Source: Bryobacterales bacterium
GTDB taxonomy: Bacteria > Acidobacteriota > Terriglobia > Bryobacterales > UBA6623
Direction of reading: 5' to 3'
NCBI GenBank assembly: GCA_022823865.1
Contig: JAJEHF010000061.1
Coordinates: 1-35,891, forward strand
DNA: 35,891 nt
Positions 1 through 7,611 of this stretch are shown in pieces. Numbering within the stretch: the first letter of the stretch is position 1; each line of letters starts with the position of its first letter. The translations under genes were made by a program, and so were the position numbers. The notes beneath the pieces were generated by a model. It was not told the DNA's origin. It was given only the letters and a program-made list of their open reading frames with translations, and ran no database searches.

Positions 1-79
1 CGGTCCGCCGAAGCGGAACACATAAGATGATCGAACGACAGCCGGAGCGCTGAAGTCGTTCACATCAGAAACCTACCCG

Positions 80-94
80 TATATCACTGATATA
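80..94. promoter_or_regulatory. Perfect 15-bp palindrome, operator-like
   Basis: TATATCA, one central C, then TGATATA form a perfect 7-1-7 inverted repeat. It is AT-rich in a GC-rich region. A TANNNT hexamer (TAAGAT, 93-98) overlaps its right end, so it could be an operator on a promoter. No gene start lies at the expected distance downstream, so no target can be named. It may be a leftover of a mobile-element region. Confidence 0.3.
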
Positions 95-321
95 AGATGT
101 CTTGTACGTTGCACTCTTCCAGTTAACGGGACAGTAGTGAAGGGAACCAACGAATCCTGCCGATCGTCAGGGTCTGGCCGCTACGGAAGTGAGCGTAAGT
201 CCACGCGTCGGGCCAAAGTGCAGCCATTTTAGTGTAGAGGCTGGAATTGGATTCGCAGCCGTCGTTTCTAACTCAAGAAAAGTAGCCTAGAGGCGGAGGT
301 GAGCAGTCCGGCCGGACCTAT

Positions 322-387
322 TTCGTCCGGGAACGTCCGCATTAGGTCGACCAGCGAGATGCCCTTGCGGTACCTGCGCCCTGCCAT
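322..387 (-). pseudogene. Truncated N-terminus of an IS1595-type transposase
   Basis: Read on the minus strand from an ATG at 385-387, the first 22 residues contain YRKGIS, LVDLM and FPDE in that order. This resembles the start of IS1595/ISXO2-type transposases, which continue into a zinc ribbon and a DDE-type catalytic domain. After FPDE the resemblance stops at once: the frame runs on for about 18 unrelated residues to a stop near 268. Neither the zinc-binding cysteines nor a catalytic domain follows in any frame I examined. I read it as a scrap left by an insertion or deletion. The match is from memory of the family and short, so the call is tentative. Confidence 0.35.
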
Positions 388-601
388 GCCCGCGCTCAGC
401 CTAGGCCCAGCCTCCCGGGTGCAAGCAACCGTTGGATCATTGGGAATTACCTTGACAGTGGTCATAAATCAGCCCTATGCTGGGCGTAGCAAATGTGCAT
501 CACCCACCTGCTACGGAAGGAATAGTCAACAATCATGCGTAACACAACCCCGGTCCGAATATTGTGGGACATAACCGGTCGGTAGCCAGGCAGCACGGCA
601 C
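388..601. other. No gene seen (first 600 bases mostly empty)
   Basis: Apart from the palindrome and the transposase scrap, I see no credible gene in the first 601 bases. Three short frames (299-574 plus, 268-465 minus, 526-759 minus) lack ribosome binding sites and coding-like composition; only the 22-residue stretch listed separately resembles a family. A gene entering from the left could end at a stop at 23-25, 28-30 or 51-53, but too few codons remain to tell. The low gene density next to a toxin-antitoxin pair suggests a worn accessory segment. Confidence 0.5.
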
Positions 602-991
602 ATGGATGTCAAGATCAAACTCTTCATCAAGTACCGACGAGACGGGCGGGCTTGGATAGCTGTATGCCCGGCCATCGACGTCGCCACGCAGTCAGATACC
701 AAGACCGGAGCCCTGTCCGGCCTTAGCGAAGCAGTCAGTCTCTGGTTCGAGTCCTGCATTAGCCGAGGAGTTCTTCACGAAGCACTGCAAGAGTGTGGCT
801 TCAAGCGTTCTGAGACTGGCCTGGCTCCGGAGAATGCAGACAACGTCGTTCAAACGCTTCCTGCCGAGGCGCCAAGAAAAGACAACAGCAAGCCAATCGA
901 GTTCCGCGCGGCCAAGGGGAATCAATTTGTAGAAGGGTTTATCTCATCTATGGTCATAGGGGACAGCCAATATCAGTATGCGACCGTTTAA
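602..991 (+). CDS. hicB: HicB-like antitoxin
   Basis: A 129-residue protein. The first 75 residues match the HicB partial RNase H-like fold: an opening strand, then W-I-A-x-CP, D-V-A-T-Q-S-D-T, an SEAVSLWFES helix and CISRG. In type II HicAB modules HicB binds and neutralises the HicA mRNA interferase and often represses its own promoter. No helix-turn-helix or ribbon-helix-helix is obvious in the C-terminal half (about residues 76-129), so how it would bind DNA is unclear. It overlaps the toxin gene by 14 bases, implying co-expression. The order antitoxin then toxin is the reverse of the commonest hicAB order. No clear Shine-Dalgarno or -10 was found upstream of the ATG. Confidence 0.75.
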   Translation: MDVKIKLFIKYRRDGRAWIAVCPAIDVATQSDTKTGALSGLSEAVSLWFESCISRGVLHEALQECGFKRSETGLAPENADNVVQTLPAEAPRKDNSKPIEFRAAKGNQFVEGFISSMVIGDSQYQYATV

Positions 992-1226
992 GTGGAGCGA
1001 AATCAAGACATTAGCCGAAGCTAGAGGATTCCGGTTCGAACGACATCGAGGAAGTCACTACATTATGGTCAAAGAGGGGGCGCTGCGGGCAGTAGTGATC
1101 CCGATGAGGAACGACCTCAAAGAAGATATTGTCAAGTCCGTAGCCCGAACAATCGGGATGTCCCACAGTGAGCTTGTAGAGTACACCCGCCAATCTGCGA
1201 AATCGCGCAAGAGGAGAAACGGCTGA
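978..1226 (+). CDS. hicA: HicA-like toxin (mRNA interferase)
   Basis: An 82-residue basic protein with the small double-stranded-RNA-binding-like HicA fold. Residues 17-30 hold the diagnostic G-F-x-F-x-R-H-R-GSH motif; His27 is the expected catalytic residue for cleaving mRNA. The usual proline-histidine after the third strand reads I-P-M-R here. The C-terminus (72-82) is a lysine/arginine-rich tail. Its ATG lies inside the end of the antitoxin gene (14-base overlap), with AGGGGA about 15 bases upstream as a weak ribosome site. Family membership is fairly secure; activity is inferred. Confidence 0.78.
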   Translation: MRPFKWSEIKTLAEARGFRFERHRGSHYIMVKEGALRAVVIPMRNDLKEDIVKSVARTIGMSHSELVEYTRQSAKSRKRRNG

Positions 1227-1602
1227 CCCCGTATATAGGCCCGTAAGCCTGTTTGAGCGAAAGCGCGAGTCCTCAGGGTAAGCAGGGACCTCATCTACCC
1301 TCTGTTTCCGCGCTAGACCCAGCTCGATCTTGGGTCTGCACTTGCCGAAACGGGAGGTCTGGAATATGGGCTTGGACGGGAGCTCTCGTCACTGTGCCGA
1401 CGTCAGCGAAGGCCTACGTCTATACTCCCGGTGCCGCCGCAATGCCGCTACCCATCGGAGACTTCGGTACTGGGCTCATCCAAGCATTGGTCTGCCGTGC
1501 AGAAGTATGCAGAGCCCATCCACCGAGAACGGCTCTAGACCGGTAAGTGGCCCAAACGGCTAATCGGCACAGCGCCTCGCCGTAGTAAAGGAATACAGCC
1601 CG
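1227..1602. other. Stretch of about 375 bases without a recognisable gene
   Basis: Between the HicA stop and the end of the convergent transporter gene I see no supportable gene. Two overlapping plus-strand frames (1253-1546 and 1330-1563) have neither ribosome sites nor family motifs. No strong hairpin with a T-run was found, so the terminators of the converging units are not identified. Confidence 0.5.
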
Positions 1603-2910
1603 TCAAACTCCGGGCATCGCCTTCTTTAGGGGCTTCAGCAGCCCGGCCAGAAGGGCGCCGACCGCGAAGCACATGATGCCGAGGACCGCGAAGAACACCG
1701 AATGCGGCCAGCGTGTCCAGTACACGCCAATCGCCGTGAGCTTGTTGCCCACTGCCGTGGCCACGAACCAGCCGCCCATCATCATCCCCCGGAGTCGGAA
1801 CGGCGCAACCTTGGACACCAGCGAGAGACCCATCGGAGACAGCAGCAACTCTCCGAGCGTGACCACTCCGTACGACGAAATCAGCCAGATCGGCGACACC
1901 TCGTAGGCGTATATGTCGGCTCCGGTCACGGACGCCTCGCCGACCGTCGCCGCGGTGTAGAGCACGAAGTAGGACAGTCCCGTCAAGAGCATGCCGATCG
2001 ACATCTTGGCCGGGGTCGACGGCTCCTTGCCGCGCTTGTTCAACCATCCCCAGAACTTCACCAAGGGGAAGGAAAGAATGAGGATCCAGAGCGGGTTGGT
2101 CGCGTTAAAGATCGTGCCGGAAAAGTTCCCGCGGGTGTTGTCGTTCGCGAAATATGTCAGGGTGGAGCCGCTCTGATGGAACGCCATCCAGAAGACGATC
2201 ACGATGAGGAAAATCACCAGCAACGCGATGATGCGGCGCGACTCGGGCACCTTCGCGAGTTCGGCCGCCTCGACCTGACCGCCGGCCGGGGGTGCGACCG
2301 GGGCATCGACCATCTCGACATGCCGCCGAAGCAAGTACAGGGTCGCCAGCGAAACAACCATGCCGACACCCGCGACTGCGAAGGCAGGGTGATAGCCTGC
2401 TTGCTGCTTTATGAACTCCATCGTGACGGGTGCGACGAACGCCCCGACGTTGATTCCGAAGTAGAAGATGATGAACGCCCGGTCCTTGAGGGGGCTGCCG
2501 TCCGGGTACAGGTTTCCCACCATCGTCGACACATTGGGCTTGAACAGCCCGTTGCCGATGACCAAGCAGACCAGTGCGACGTAGACGATCGTGATCGAAT
2601 GGAAAGACAGCAGCAGGTGTCCGGCGACGAAGAAGACGGCGCCGATCAACGTGGTGCGGAGGTAGCCTAGGTAGCGATCTGCCAGCAGGCCTCCGATGAA
2701 CGGGCTGGCGTAGACAAACGTCAGATACCAAGAGTAGAGACTGATCGCCTCAATCTCTGTCCAGCCAAATCCTTCTACATCATCCCTAAGGTAAAGCGTG
2801 AAGAGCGAAAGCATGGAATAGAAGCTGAATCGCTCCCATGCCTCGGACGCGAAGAGGACATACAGCCCCCGCGGGTGTTTGGCTTGGCTGGGGGACTGAG
2901 ATGAGTCCAT
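1603..2910 (-). CDS. POT/PTR-family proton-coupled peptide transporter
   Basis: A 435-residue inner-membrane protein with many hydrophobic segments, slightly short for the proton-dependent oligopeptide transporter family (usually 450-500). The ExxER signature of TM1 is present as E23-A-W-E26-R27 followed by FSFY. GGLLADRYLGY (loop 2-3) and FYFGINVGAF (TM5 region) are also typical. Members import di- and tripeptides with protons. The usual G-M-R after ExxERFxYY reads S-M-L here, so the arginine known as R33 in PepTSt, important for proton-coupled uptake, is a leucine at position 34. Substrate or coupling may therefore differ. It is a single gene, divergent from the MFS exporter; about 250 bases separate the starts. 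Confidence 0.88.
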   Translation of the reverse strand: MDSSQSPSQAKHPRGLYVLFASEAWERFSFYSMLSLFTLYLRDDVEGFGWTEIEAISLYSWYLTFVYASPFIGGLLADRYLGYLRTTLIGAVFFVAGHLLLSFHSITIVYVALVCLVIGNGLFKPNVSTMVGNLYPDGSPLKDRAFIIFYFGINVGAFVAPVTMEFIKQQAGYHPAFAVAGVGMVVSLATLYLLRRHVEMVDAPVAPPAGGQVEAAELAKVPESRRIIALLVIFLIVIVFWMAFHQSGSTLTYFANDNTRGNFSGTIFNATNPLWILILSFPLVKFWGWLNKRGKEPSTPAKMSIGMLLTGLSYFVLYTAATVGEASVTGADIYAYEVSPIWLISSYGVVTLGELLLSPMGLSLVSKVAPFRLRGMMMGGWFVATAVGNKLTAIGVYWTRWPHSVFFAVLGIMCFAVGALLAGLLKPLKKAMPGV

Positions 2911-3162
2911 GGTGAAGAGATCTACGGGGGTCGGTATTCCGCGCGGAGAGAGCGCTAGCTGGCCCTGCAGCGGTTTCGTGTAAGTGTAGCAGCGTGTCTC
3001 GACCTACCCCCGAGGCTGGGCGGGTGCGCTCCGAGGATCGATCCGACGTCGATCTGGCCTCGCGAATCTTGGCCTGCGGTGGTCTCGGACAGATTGTGTG
3101 CCAAGATAATGTGTCGGCGGCCGGCGGCCGTGCCCGCTCGGGGCGGGTCGCCGGGCCAGCCA

Positions 3163-4401
3163 ATGGACTCATCCCGTCGAAAGCGAGCGCGCGGGCTGCC
3201 GGCCCGCACGTTTCGCTCGTTCCGGTACCGGAACTTCCGCTGGCTGTGGTTCGGGGCATTCACCTCGACAACGGGCTACTTCGTCGCTAACGTAGCCGAG
3301 AGCTGGTACATCTACGAGCAAACCGGATCCGAGAGCCTGCTCGGCCTGACAGCCTTCCTGAACGGCCTGCCGATCTTGCTGTTCTCCGTGCTGGGGGGCG
3401 TGCTGGCCGACCGCATGGACAGGCGCTATCTCCTGATCTGTTCCCAGGTCTTGCAGATGACCGCCTCGCTTGCCTTGGCAGCGCTCTTCTTTGCAGACAG
3501 CGTCGAGGTCTGGCACATCCTGGCTGCCGCCTTCATGGCGGGACTGGGACAGGCATTCGGCGGTCCGGCCTATCAGGCACTGATCCCATCCCTGGTGCCA
3601 AAGAGGCACTTGTCCAACGCAATCGCGCTCATCTCGATCCAGTTCAACCTCGCGGGGACAGTCGGCAAGCCAATTGGCGGCGTAGTGTTTAAGTTCCTCG
3701 GTCCGGCCATGTGCTTCTTGGTCAATGGCTTGAGCTTTCTGGCGGTCATCGGGTCGTTGCTAACCCTGAGAATTCCTTTCACGGCCAAGGCCGGCCACAA
3801 GAATATTCTCCGCAGCCTCTTGGAGGGATTCCGCTCGATCCACGCCAGCCTCGCCCTGCGTTCGCTGATGGCGCTCGCGGTGGTCTCAGCATTCTGCGGA
3901 GTGCCGATCAACCTGTTGCTGCCTGTTTTCGCCAGCGACGTGTACAGCCTTGACGCTGGCGGATTCGGCCTGATGGGCTCGGTGCTGGCGGTGGGCGCTG
4001 TGCTCGGCGCGCTGTTCGTCGCGAGTTTGGGCGACGCTCCCAGAAAGGGAAACAAAGCGTTGACTATGCAGGCGTTACTGGGTCTGGCAACAGCTGGATT
4101 CGCGCTGTCGAGCACGCTTTGGCTTGGCATGCCCTTGCTGTTTTTCTCCGGCGGGGCGATCCTCGGTGTCTTCACGTTGGTCAGTTCGCTGGTTCAGCTC
4201 AACCTCTCCGAGGAGCTGCGCGGTCGGATCATGAGCGTCTACAACACCGCCTTCCGCGGCGTGATGCCGCTGAGCAACCTCAGCTGCGGCTTGGCGGCCG
4301 ACAAGATCGGCGCTCGCAGCGTGCTCGGAATCAATGGTGCGATCTTGGTCGCGGTCTCGGTGCTGTACATGCTCAGCGGCAACGTCGTGAACAAGCTCTA
4401 G
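3163..4401 (+). CDS. MFS transporter, EntS/MFS_3-like exporter
   Basis: A 412-residue major facilitator protein of about 12 membrane segments. The basic N-terminus leads into FRSFRYRNFRWLW, the usual opening of the enterobactin-exporter-like MFS group. GGVLADRMDRR is the loop 2-3 MFS signature (about residues 75-86), and the C-terminal half has E-E-L-R-G-R-I-M-S-V-Y, also typical. Members export siderophores, drugs or other small molecules; nothing here fixes the substrate. The frame is open from 3079, but the first 28 residues are arginine/proline-rich and unlike the family, so I chose the ATG at 3163. A GATAAT hexamer at 3105-3110 could be its -10, giving a leader of about 45 bases. No ribosome site is convincing. 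Confidence 0.85.
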   Translation: MDSSRRKRARGLPARTFRSFRYRNFRWLWFGAFTSTTGYFVANVAESWYIYEQTGSESLLGLTAFLNGLPILLFSVLGGVLADRMDRRYLLICSQVLQMTASLALAALFFADSVEVWHILAAAFMAGLGQAFGGPAYQALIPSLVPKRHLSNAIALISIQFNLAGTVGKPIGGVVFKFLGPAMCFLVNGLSFLAVIGSLLTLRIPFTAKAGHKNILRSLLEGFRSIHASLALRSLMALAVVSAFCGVPINLLLPVFASDVYSLDAGGFGLMGSVLAVGAVLGALFVASLGDAPRKGNKALTMQALLGLATAGFALSSTLWLGMPLLFFSGGAILGVFTLVSSLVQLNLSEELRGRIMSVYNTAFRGVMPLSNLSCGLAADKIGARSVLGINGAILVAVSVLYMLSGNVVNKL

Positions 4402-4429
4402 CCGTCCGGGCACGCCATGTGCCATCGGA

Positions 4430-4435
4430 TACAAT
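4430..4435 (+). promoter_or_regulatory. -10 element (TACAAT) 7 nt before the maoC-like start
   Basis: TACAAT ends 7 bases before the ATG at 4443, so transcription would begin at or next to the start codon. There is no Shine-Dalgarno and no clear -35. Five other genes in the window share this spacing, which supports the assignment. Confidence 0.6.
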
Positions 4436-4442
4436 CGACGCC

Positions 4443-4901
4443 ATGGCACGCCAAGTACCCGTCGAGGAACTCCAACAGAACATCGGCAACGAAATCGCGG
4501 TCAGCGACTGGTTCGAGATCACGCAGGATCGGATCGACAGCTTCGCGGACACCACCGAAGACCACCAGTGGATCCATGTCGATACCGAGCGCGCGGCGAC
4601 TGAGTCGCCCTTCAAGACCACGATCGGGCACGGTTTCCTCAGCCTGTCCATGCTGGCCCCGATCATGATGGGCACCGTCAAGGTGGCGGGTGACTTCAAG
4701 CACGGCATCAACTACGGCCTCAATCGGGTGCGTTTTCCGGCCCCAGTGCCGGCGGGCGGCAGGATCCGGGGACATATTTCCCCGCACTCCGTCGAGGAGC
4801 ATGCATGGGGCGTTCAGACCATCTGGAACGTAATCGTGGAACTCGAGGGCGCGACCAAGCCGTGCGTGGTTGCCGAATGGGTCACTCGCGCCTATAAGTA
4901 G
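4443..4901 (+). CDS. MaoC-like (R)-specific enoyl-CoA hydratase/dehydratase
   Basis: A 152-residue single hot-dog-fold protein of the MaoC/NodN-like hydratase group. The hydratase 2 motif is clear: D40, H45 and then G-H-G at 62-64 (D-H-Q-W-I-H-V-D, followed by T-I-G-H-G-F). Asp40 and His45 are the expected catalytic pair that adds water to or removes it from acyl-CoA double bonds. The cytoplasmic substrate is unknown; family members serve fatty-acid or polyhydroxyalkanoate metabolism. The start is the ATG at 4443, fixed by the domain boundary and the TACAAT 7 bases upstream. The gene stands alone and ends 20 bases from the convergent polA stop. Confidence 0.88.
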   Translation: MARQVPVEELQQNIGNEIAVSDWFEITQDRIDSFADTTEDHQWIHVDTERAATESPFKTTIGHGFLSLSMLAPIMMGTVKVAGDFKHGINYGLNRVRFPAPVPAGGRIRGHISPHSVEEHAWGVQTIWNVIVELEGATKPCVVAEWVTRAYK

Positions 4902-4921
4902 ACGATTGCGAGCGGACCGAA

Positions 4922-7510
4922 CTACGGGCCTTCGAGGTCTCGCATGTTCGGTCCCATCTTGATATCTACCACCAAGGGAACGGCCAAGCTGGCCACGGCC
5001 TCCATCTCGGCCTTCAGCAGCCCGCTGACGGCTTCGACTTCCTCTTCCGGTGTCTCCACGAGCAGCGAGTCGTGGATCTGTAGCACCATCTCCGCCCGCA
5101 GCCCCTCCTGTTTGAGTGCCGCGTCGGTGGCGAGCATCGCCTTCTTGATCAGGTCGGCGGCAGTGCCTTGGATCGGCGAGTTGATCGCGATGCGCTCGGC
5201 CATGCTGCGGGCGGCGTGATTCTTGCTGTCCAAGTCCGGCACGGGCCTGCGACGCCCGAACAGGGTCCGGCTGAACCCCCTCTGCTTGGTTTGCTCGATG
5301 GTGTCGTCCTTGAACTGCCTGACCCCGCTGTAGCGTTCAAAGTAGCGCTTGATGTAGTCGCGAGCGTCGCCCTGGGGGATATTGAGCTGCCTGGCCAGGC
5401 CGAAGGCGCTGAGACCGTAGATGATGCCGAAGTTGACAGCCTTGGCCCGGGCGCGCTCTTCCGGACCCACCAGCATTGGCGGGATGCCGAGCACCTCGGA
5501 TGCGGTGCTCTGGTGCAAGTCCTCGCCGCTGGCAAAGGCCGCGATCAAGCGGGAATCGCCCGACAGGTGCGCCATCACGCGCAACTCCACTTGGGAGTAG
5601 TCCGCCGAAACGAACTGCCATCCCGGCGGGGCTACCAGCGCCTTGCGGATCTCCCGTCCGAGCGAGGTCCGGGCGGGAATGTTCTGAAGGTTCGGGTTGA
5701 GCGATGATAGCCGGCCGGTGGCGGAACCGGTCGGGTTGAACGTGGTGTGCAGGCGCCCGTCGGCCGCGACCAGCTGGGGCAGCGCATCGACATAGGTGCT
5801 CTTCAGCTTGGTGTGCTGCCGCCAGTCCAAGATCTTGGCGACGATCGCATGCTTGTCCTTCAGGCCTTCGAGCACGTCCGAGGCGGTCGAAGGGGCCTTG
5901 GTCTTGCCGCGCTTCTGCGGCCGCGGCAGGCCGAGGTCAACGTACAGGATGTCGCCCAATTGCTTGGGCGAACCGATGTTGAAGTCTCGGCCGGCGAGCT
6001 CAATGACCTCGCGGCTCAATTCGTCTATTCGGCGCTCCAGTTGCACGGAGAAATCTGCCAGGGCCCCGGAGTCCAGCATCAAGCCCTTCGCTTCCATCGA
6101 GGCCAGAACCGGAGCCAGCGGCAGTTCGATCTCTTCATAGACCGTGCGCAGCTCCATCAGGTCGATTTCGCCTTGGAGGGTGTCGCGCAGGGCGAGCGTT
6201 TGATTGGCTGCGACTCCCGCATCGTCACTGCCAGGGCTTCCCAGACGCCGCTCGACAGACTTCTTCAACGTATAGTTCGTCCGGCTCGAGTCGGCCAGGA
6301 AAGCCATCAGCATCGTGTCGTCGGCCGCCCGCGGGAATCCGACCTCTAGCTTGCCGAGCGCATGGATCGCCGACTTCCAGTCGTGAACCCAAATATCACG
6401 CTGTCCGGATTCGACGGCGGCCCGGGCGCTCGGAAGCAGGTCAGGCGGAAGGTTCCACGCTTCGTCCGCTTTCGCCGCGAACCCGATGCGGGTCTGCGGA
6501 GTCCCGGCCGGGTCGCTCGCCTGGTCGGTCATCACCGCCATCGCGATCGGGCCGCTCTCGGCGGCCAGCCATAGTTCGAATTGTTCGGCCGATTCGAAAG
6601 TCTGCGACTCGACCTGGGCAGCCTGTCCGCCGCTGCCGCTCTCAAGCTGGCTCGCCAGCGTGTTGAACTCCAGCTCGCGGTAGCAGCTCAGCAGCTCGTC
6701 GGTGTTCCCGGTCTGGAGCCGAACGGACTCCAAGTCAAGCCTCAGGCTGCCGGAGGCGTCCAGCGTGGCCAACCGCTTGCTGAGCCGGACTTGATCCGCG
6801 TGGTTCTGCAGGCTCTCGCGGTAGGTCTTGCGCTTCACCTCGCCGGCATGGCCGATGATGCCCTCAATGTCGCCGTACTCGGCGATCAGCTGCTGCGCGC
6901 CCTTGTCTCCGATCCCTGGCGCGCCGGGAATGTTGTCCACCGAATCGCCTTTGAGGGCCAGAAGGTCCGTCACTTGGCCAGGCTTGACGCCGAGGAACTC
7001 TTGCACGTCCGACGGCCTGTAGAGCATGTCCTTGGTCGGGTTCCATTGCGAGACGCCTTCCCCCACCAGCTGCATCAGATCCTTGTCTGACGAGACGATG
7101 ACGACTTCGACGCCCTGCTCGGACGCCTGCCGGGTAAGCAGCGCGATCGTGTCGTCGGCCTCGTAGCCGTCCTCCGACAGCACCGCCACGTTCCACGCTT
7201 TCAGGATCCGTTCGATATACGGCAACTGCAGCGCCAGGTCTTCGGGCATCGCATCGCGATTGGCCTTGTACTCGGGGAAGATCTTCTCGCGGAAGGTCGG
7301 GCCATGTCCCTCCCACACCGCCACGACGTAGTCCGGCTGCTGCACCTCGAGCATGGCCTTGAGCATGTTGTTGAACACATAGATCGCCTCGGTCGGCATG
7401 CCGGCAGAGGTTCGCAGCGAGCCCACGGACGACCGCGCGCGGCCATAGAAGGCGCGGAAGATCAGCCCGAAGGTGTCCACGAGGAAGATACGCGGCGAGG
7501 CGAGGCTCAT
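4922..7510 (-). CDS. polA: DNA polymerase I, proofreading site apparently lost
   Basis: An 862-residue family A polymerase for Okazaki fragment processing and repair. Residues 1 to about 290 are the 5'-nuclease (IFLVDTFGLIFRAFY; D-G-Y-E-A-D-D; G-D-S-V-D-N-I-P-G). About 300-460 corresponds to the 3'-5' exonuclease fold, but the Exo I position reads A-M-A-V-M-T-D instead of D-x-E and the other Exo motifs are not recognisable. The polymerase domain follows: motif A (D637-Y-S-Q-V-E-L-R), the O-helix K-A-V-N-F-G-I-I-Y-G, and motif C at H813-D814-S815, where most relatives have His-Asp-Glu. The frame is open to 7576, but the ATG at 7510 fits the family and has TACACT 9 bases upstream. Divergent from ilvE. 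Confidence 0.95.
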   Translation of the reverse strand: MSLASPRIFLVDTFGLIFRAFYGRARSSVGSLRTSAGMPTEAIYVFNNMLKAMLEVQQPDYVVAVWEGHGPTFREKIFPEYKANRDAMPEDLALQLPYIERILKAWNVAVLSEDGYEADDTIALLTRQASEQGVEVVIVSSDKDLMQLVGEGVSQWNPTKDMLYRPSDVQEFLGVKPGQVTDLLALKGDSVDNIPGAPGIGDKGAQQLIAEYGDIEGIIGHAGEVKRKTYRESLQNHADQVRLSKRLATLDASGSLRLDLESVRLQTGNTDELLSCYRELEFNTLASQLESGSGGQAAQVESQTFESAEQFELWLAAESGPIAMAVMTDQASDPAGTPQTRIGFAAKADEAWNLPPDLLPSARAAVESGQRDIWVHDWKSAIHALGKLEVGFPRAADDTMLMAFLADSSRTNYTLKKSVERRLGSPGSDDAGVAANQTLALRDTLQGEIDLMELRTVYEEIELPLAPVLASMEAKGLMLDSGALADFSVQLERRIDELSREVIELAGRDFNIGSPKQLGDILYVDLGLPRPQKRGKTKAPSTASDVLEGLKDKHAIVAKILDWRQHTKLKSTYVDALPQLVAADGRLHTTFNPTGSATGRLSSLNPNLQNIPARTSLGREIRKALVAPPGWQFVSADYSQVELRVMAHLSGDSRLIAAFASGEDLHQSTASEVLGIPPMLVGPEERARAKAVNFGIIYGLSAFGLARQLNIPQGDARDYIKRYFERYSGVRQFKDDTIEQTKQRGFSRTLFGRRRPVPDLDSKNHAARSMAERIAINSPIQGTAADLIKKAMLATDAALKQEGLRAEMVLQIHDSLLVETPEEEVEAVSGLLKAEMEAVASLAVPLVVDIKMGPNMRDLEGP

Positions 7511-7519
7511 GAGCGACTT

Positions 7520-7525
7520 AGTGTA
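7520..7525 (-). promoter_or_regulatory. -10 element (TACACT) 9 nt before the polA start
   Basis: On the minus strand TACACT ends 9 bases before the ATG at 7510. A transcript would start within a few bases of the start codon, giving a leaderless or near-leaderless mRNA. No Shine-Dalgarno is present. This supports the inner ATG over the upstream one. Confidence 0.45.
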
Positions 7526-7611
7526 AGCAATCAGGGCCGGGCAGGCCGTTAGGCGCGGCATCAGGATGAGTGCCATACTAGAAAGACAGGGTTCATTGGT
7601 GGAGAGGGGAC

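Noticed and set aside
299-574. 91-codon plus-strand frame
   Set aside because: No ribosome site, no -10, no recognisable domain; a random open stretch in a gene-poor segment.
1253-1563. Two overlapping short plus-strand frames
   Set aside because: No translation signals or motifs.
1702-2670. 322-codon plus-strand open frame
   Set aside because: It lies antisense to the peptide transporter, is rich in Arg/His/Asp as expected for a GC-rich shadow frame, and shows no family motif.
3105-3110. GATAAT as the MFS exporter promoter
   Set aside because: Plausible -10, but there is no -35 and the leader is uncertain, so it is mentioned only within the gene entry.
4119-4442. Upstream extension of the MaoC-like frame
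   Set aside because: The extra 108 codons overlap the MFS gene out of frame and do not resemble hydratases; the domain begins at 4443.
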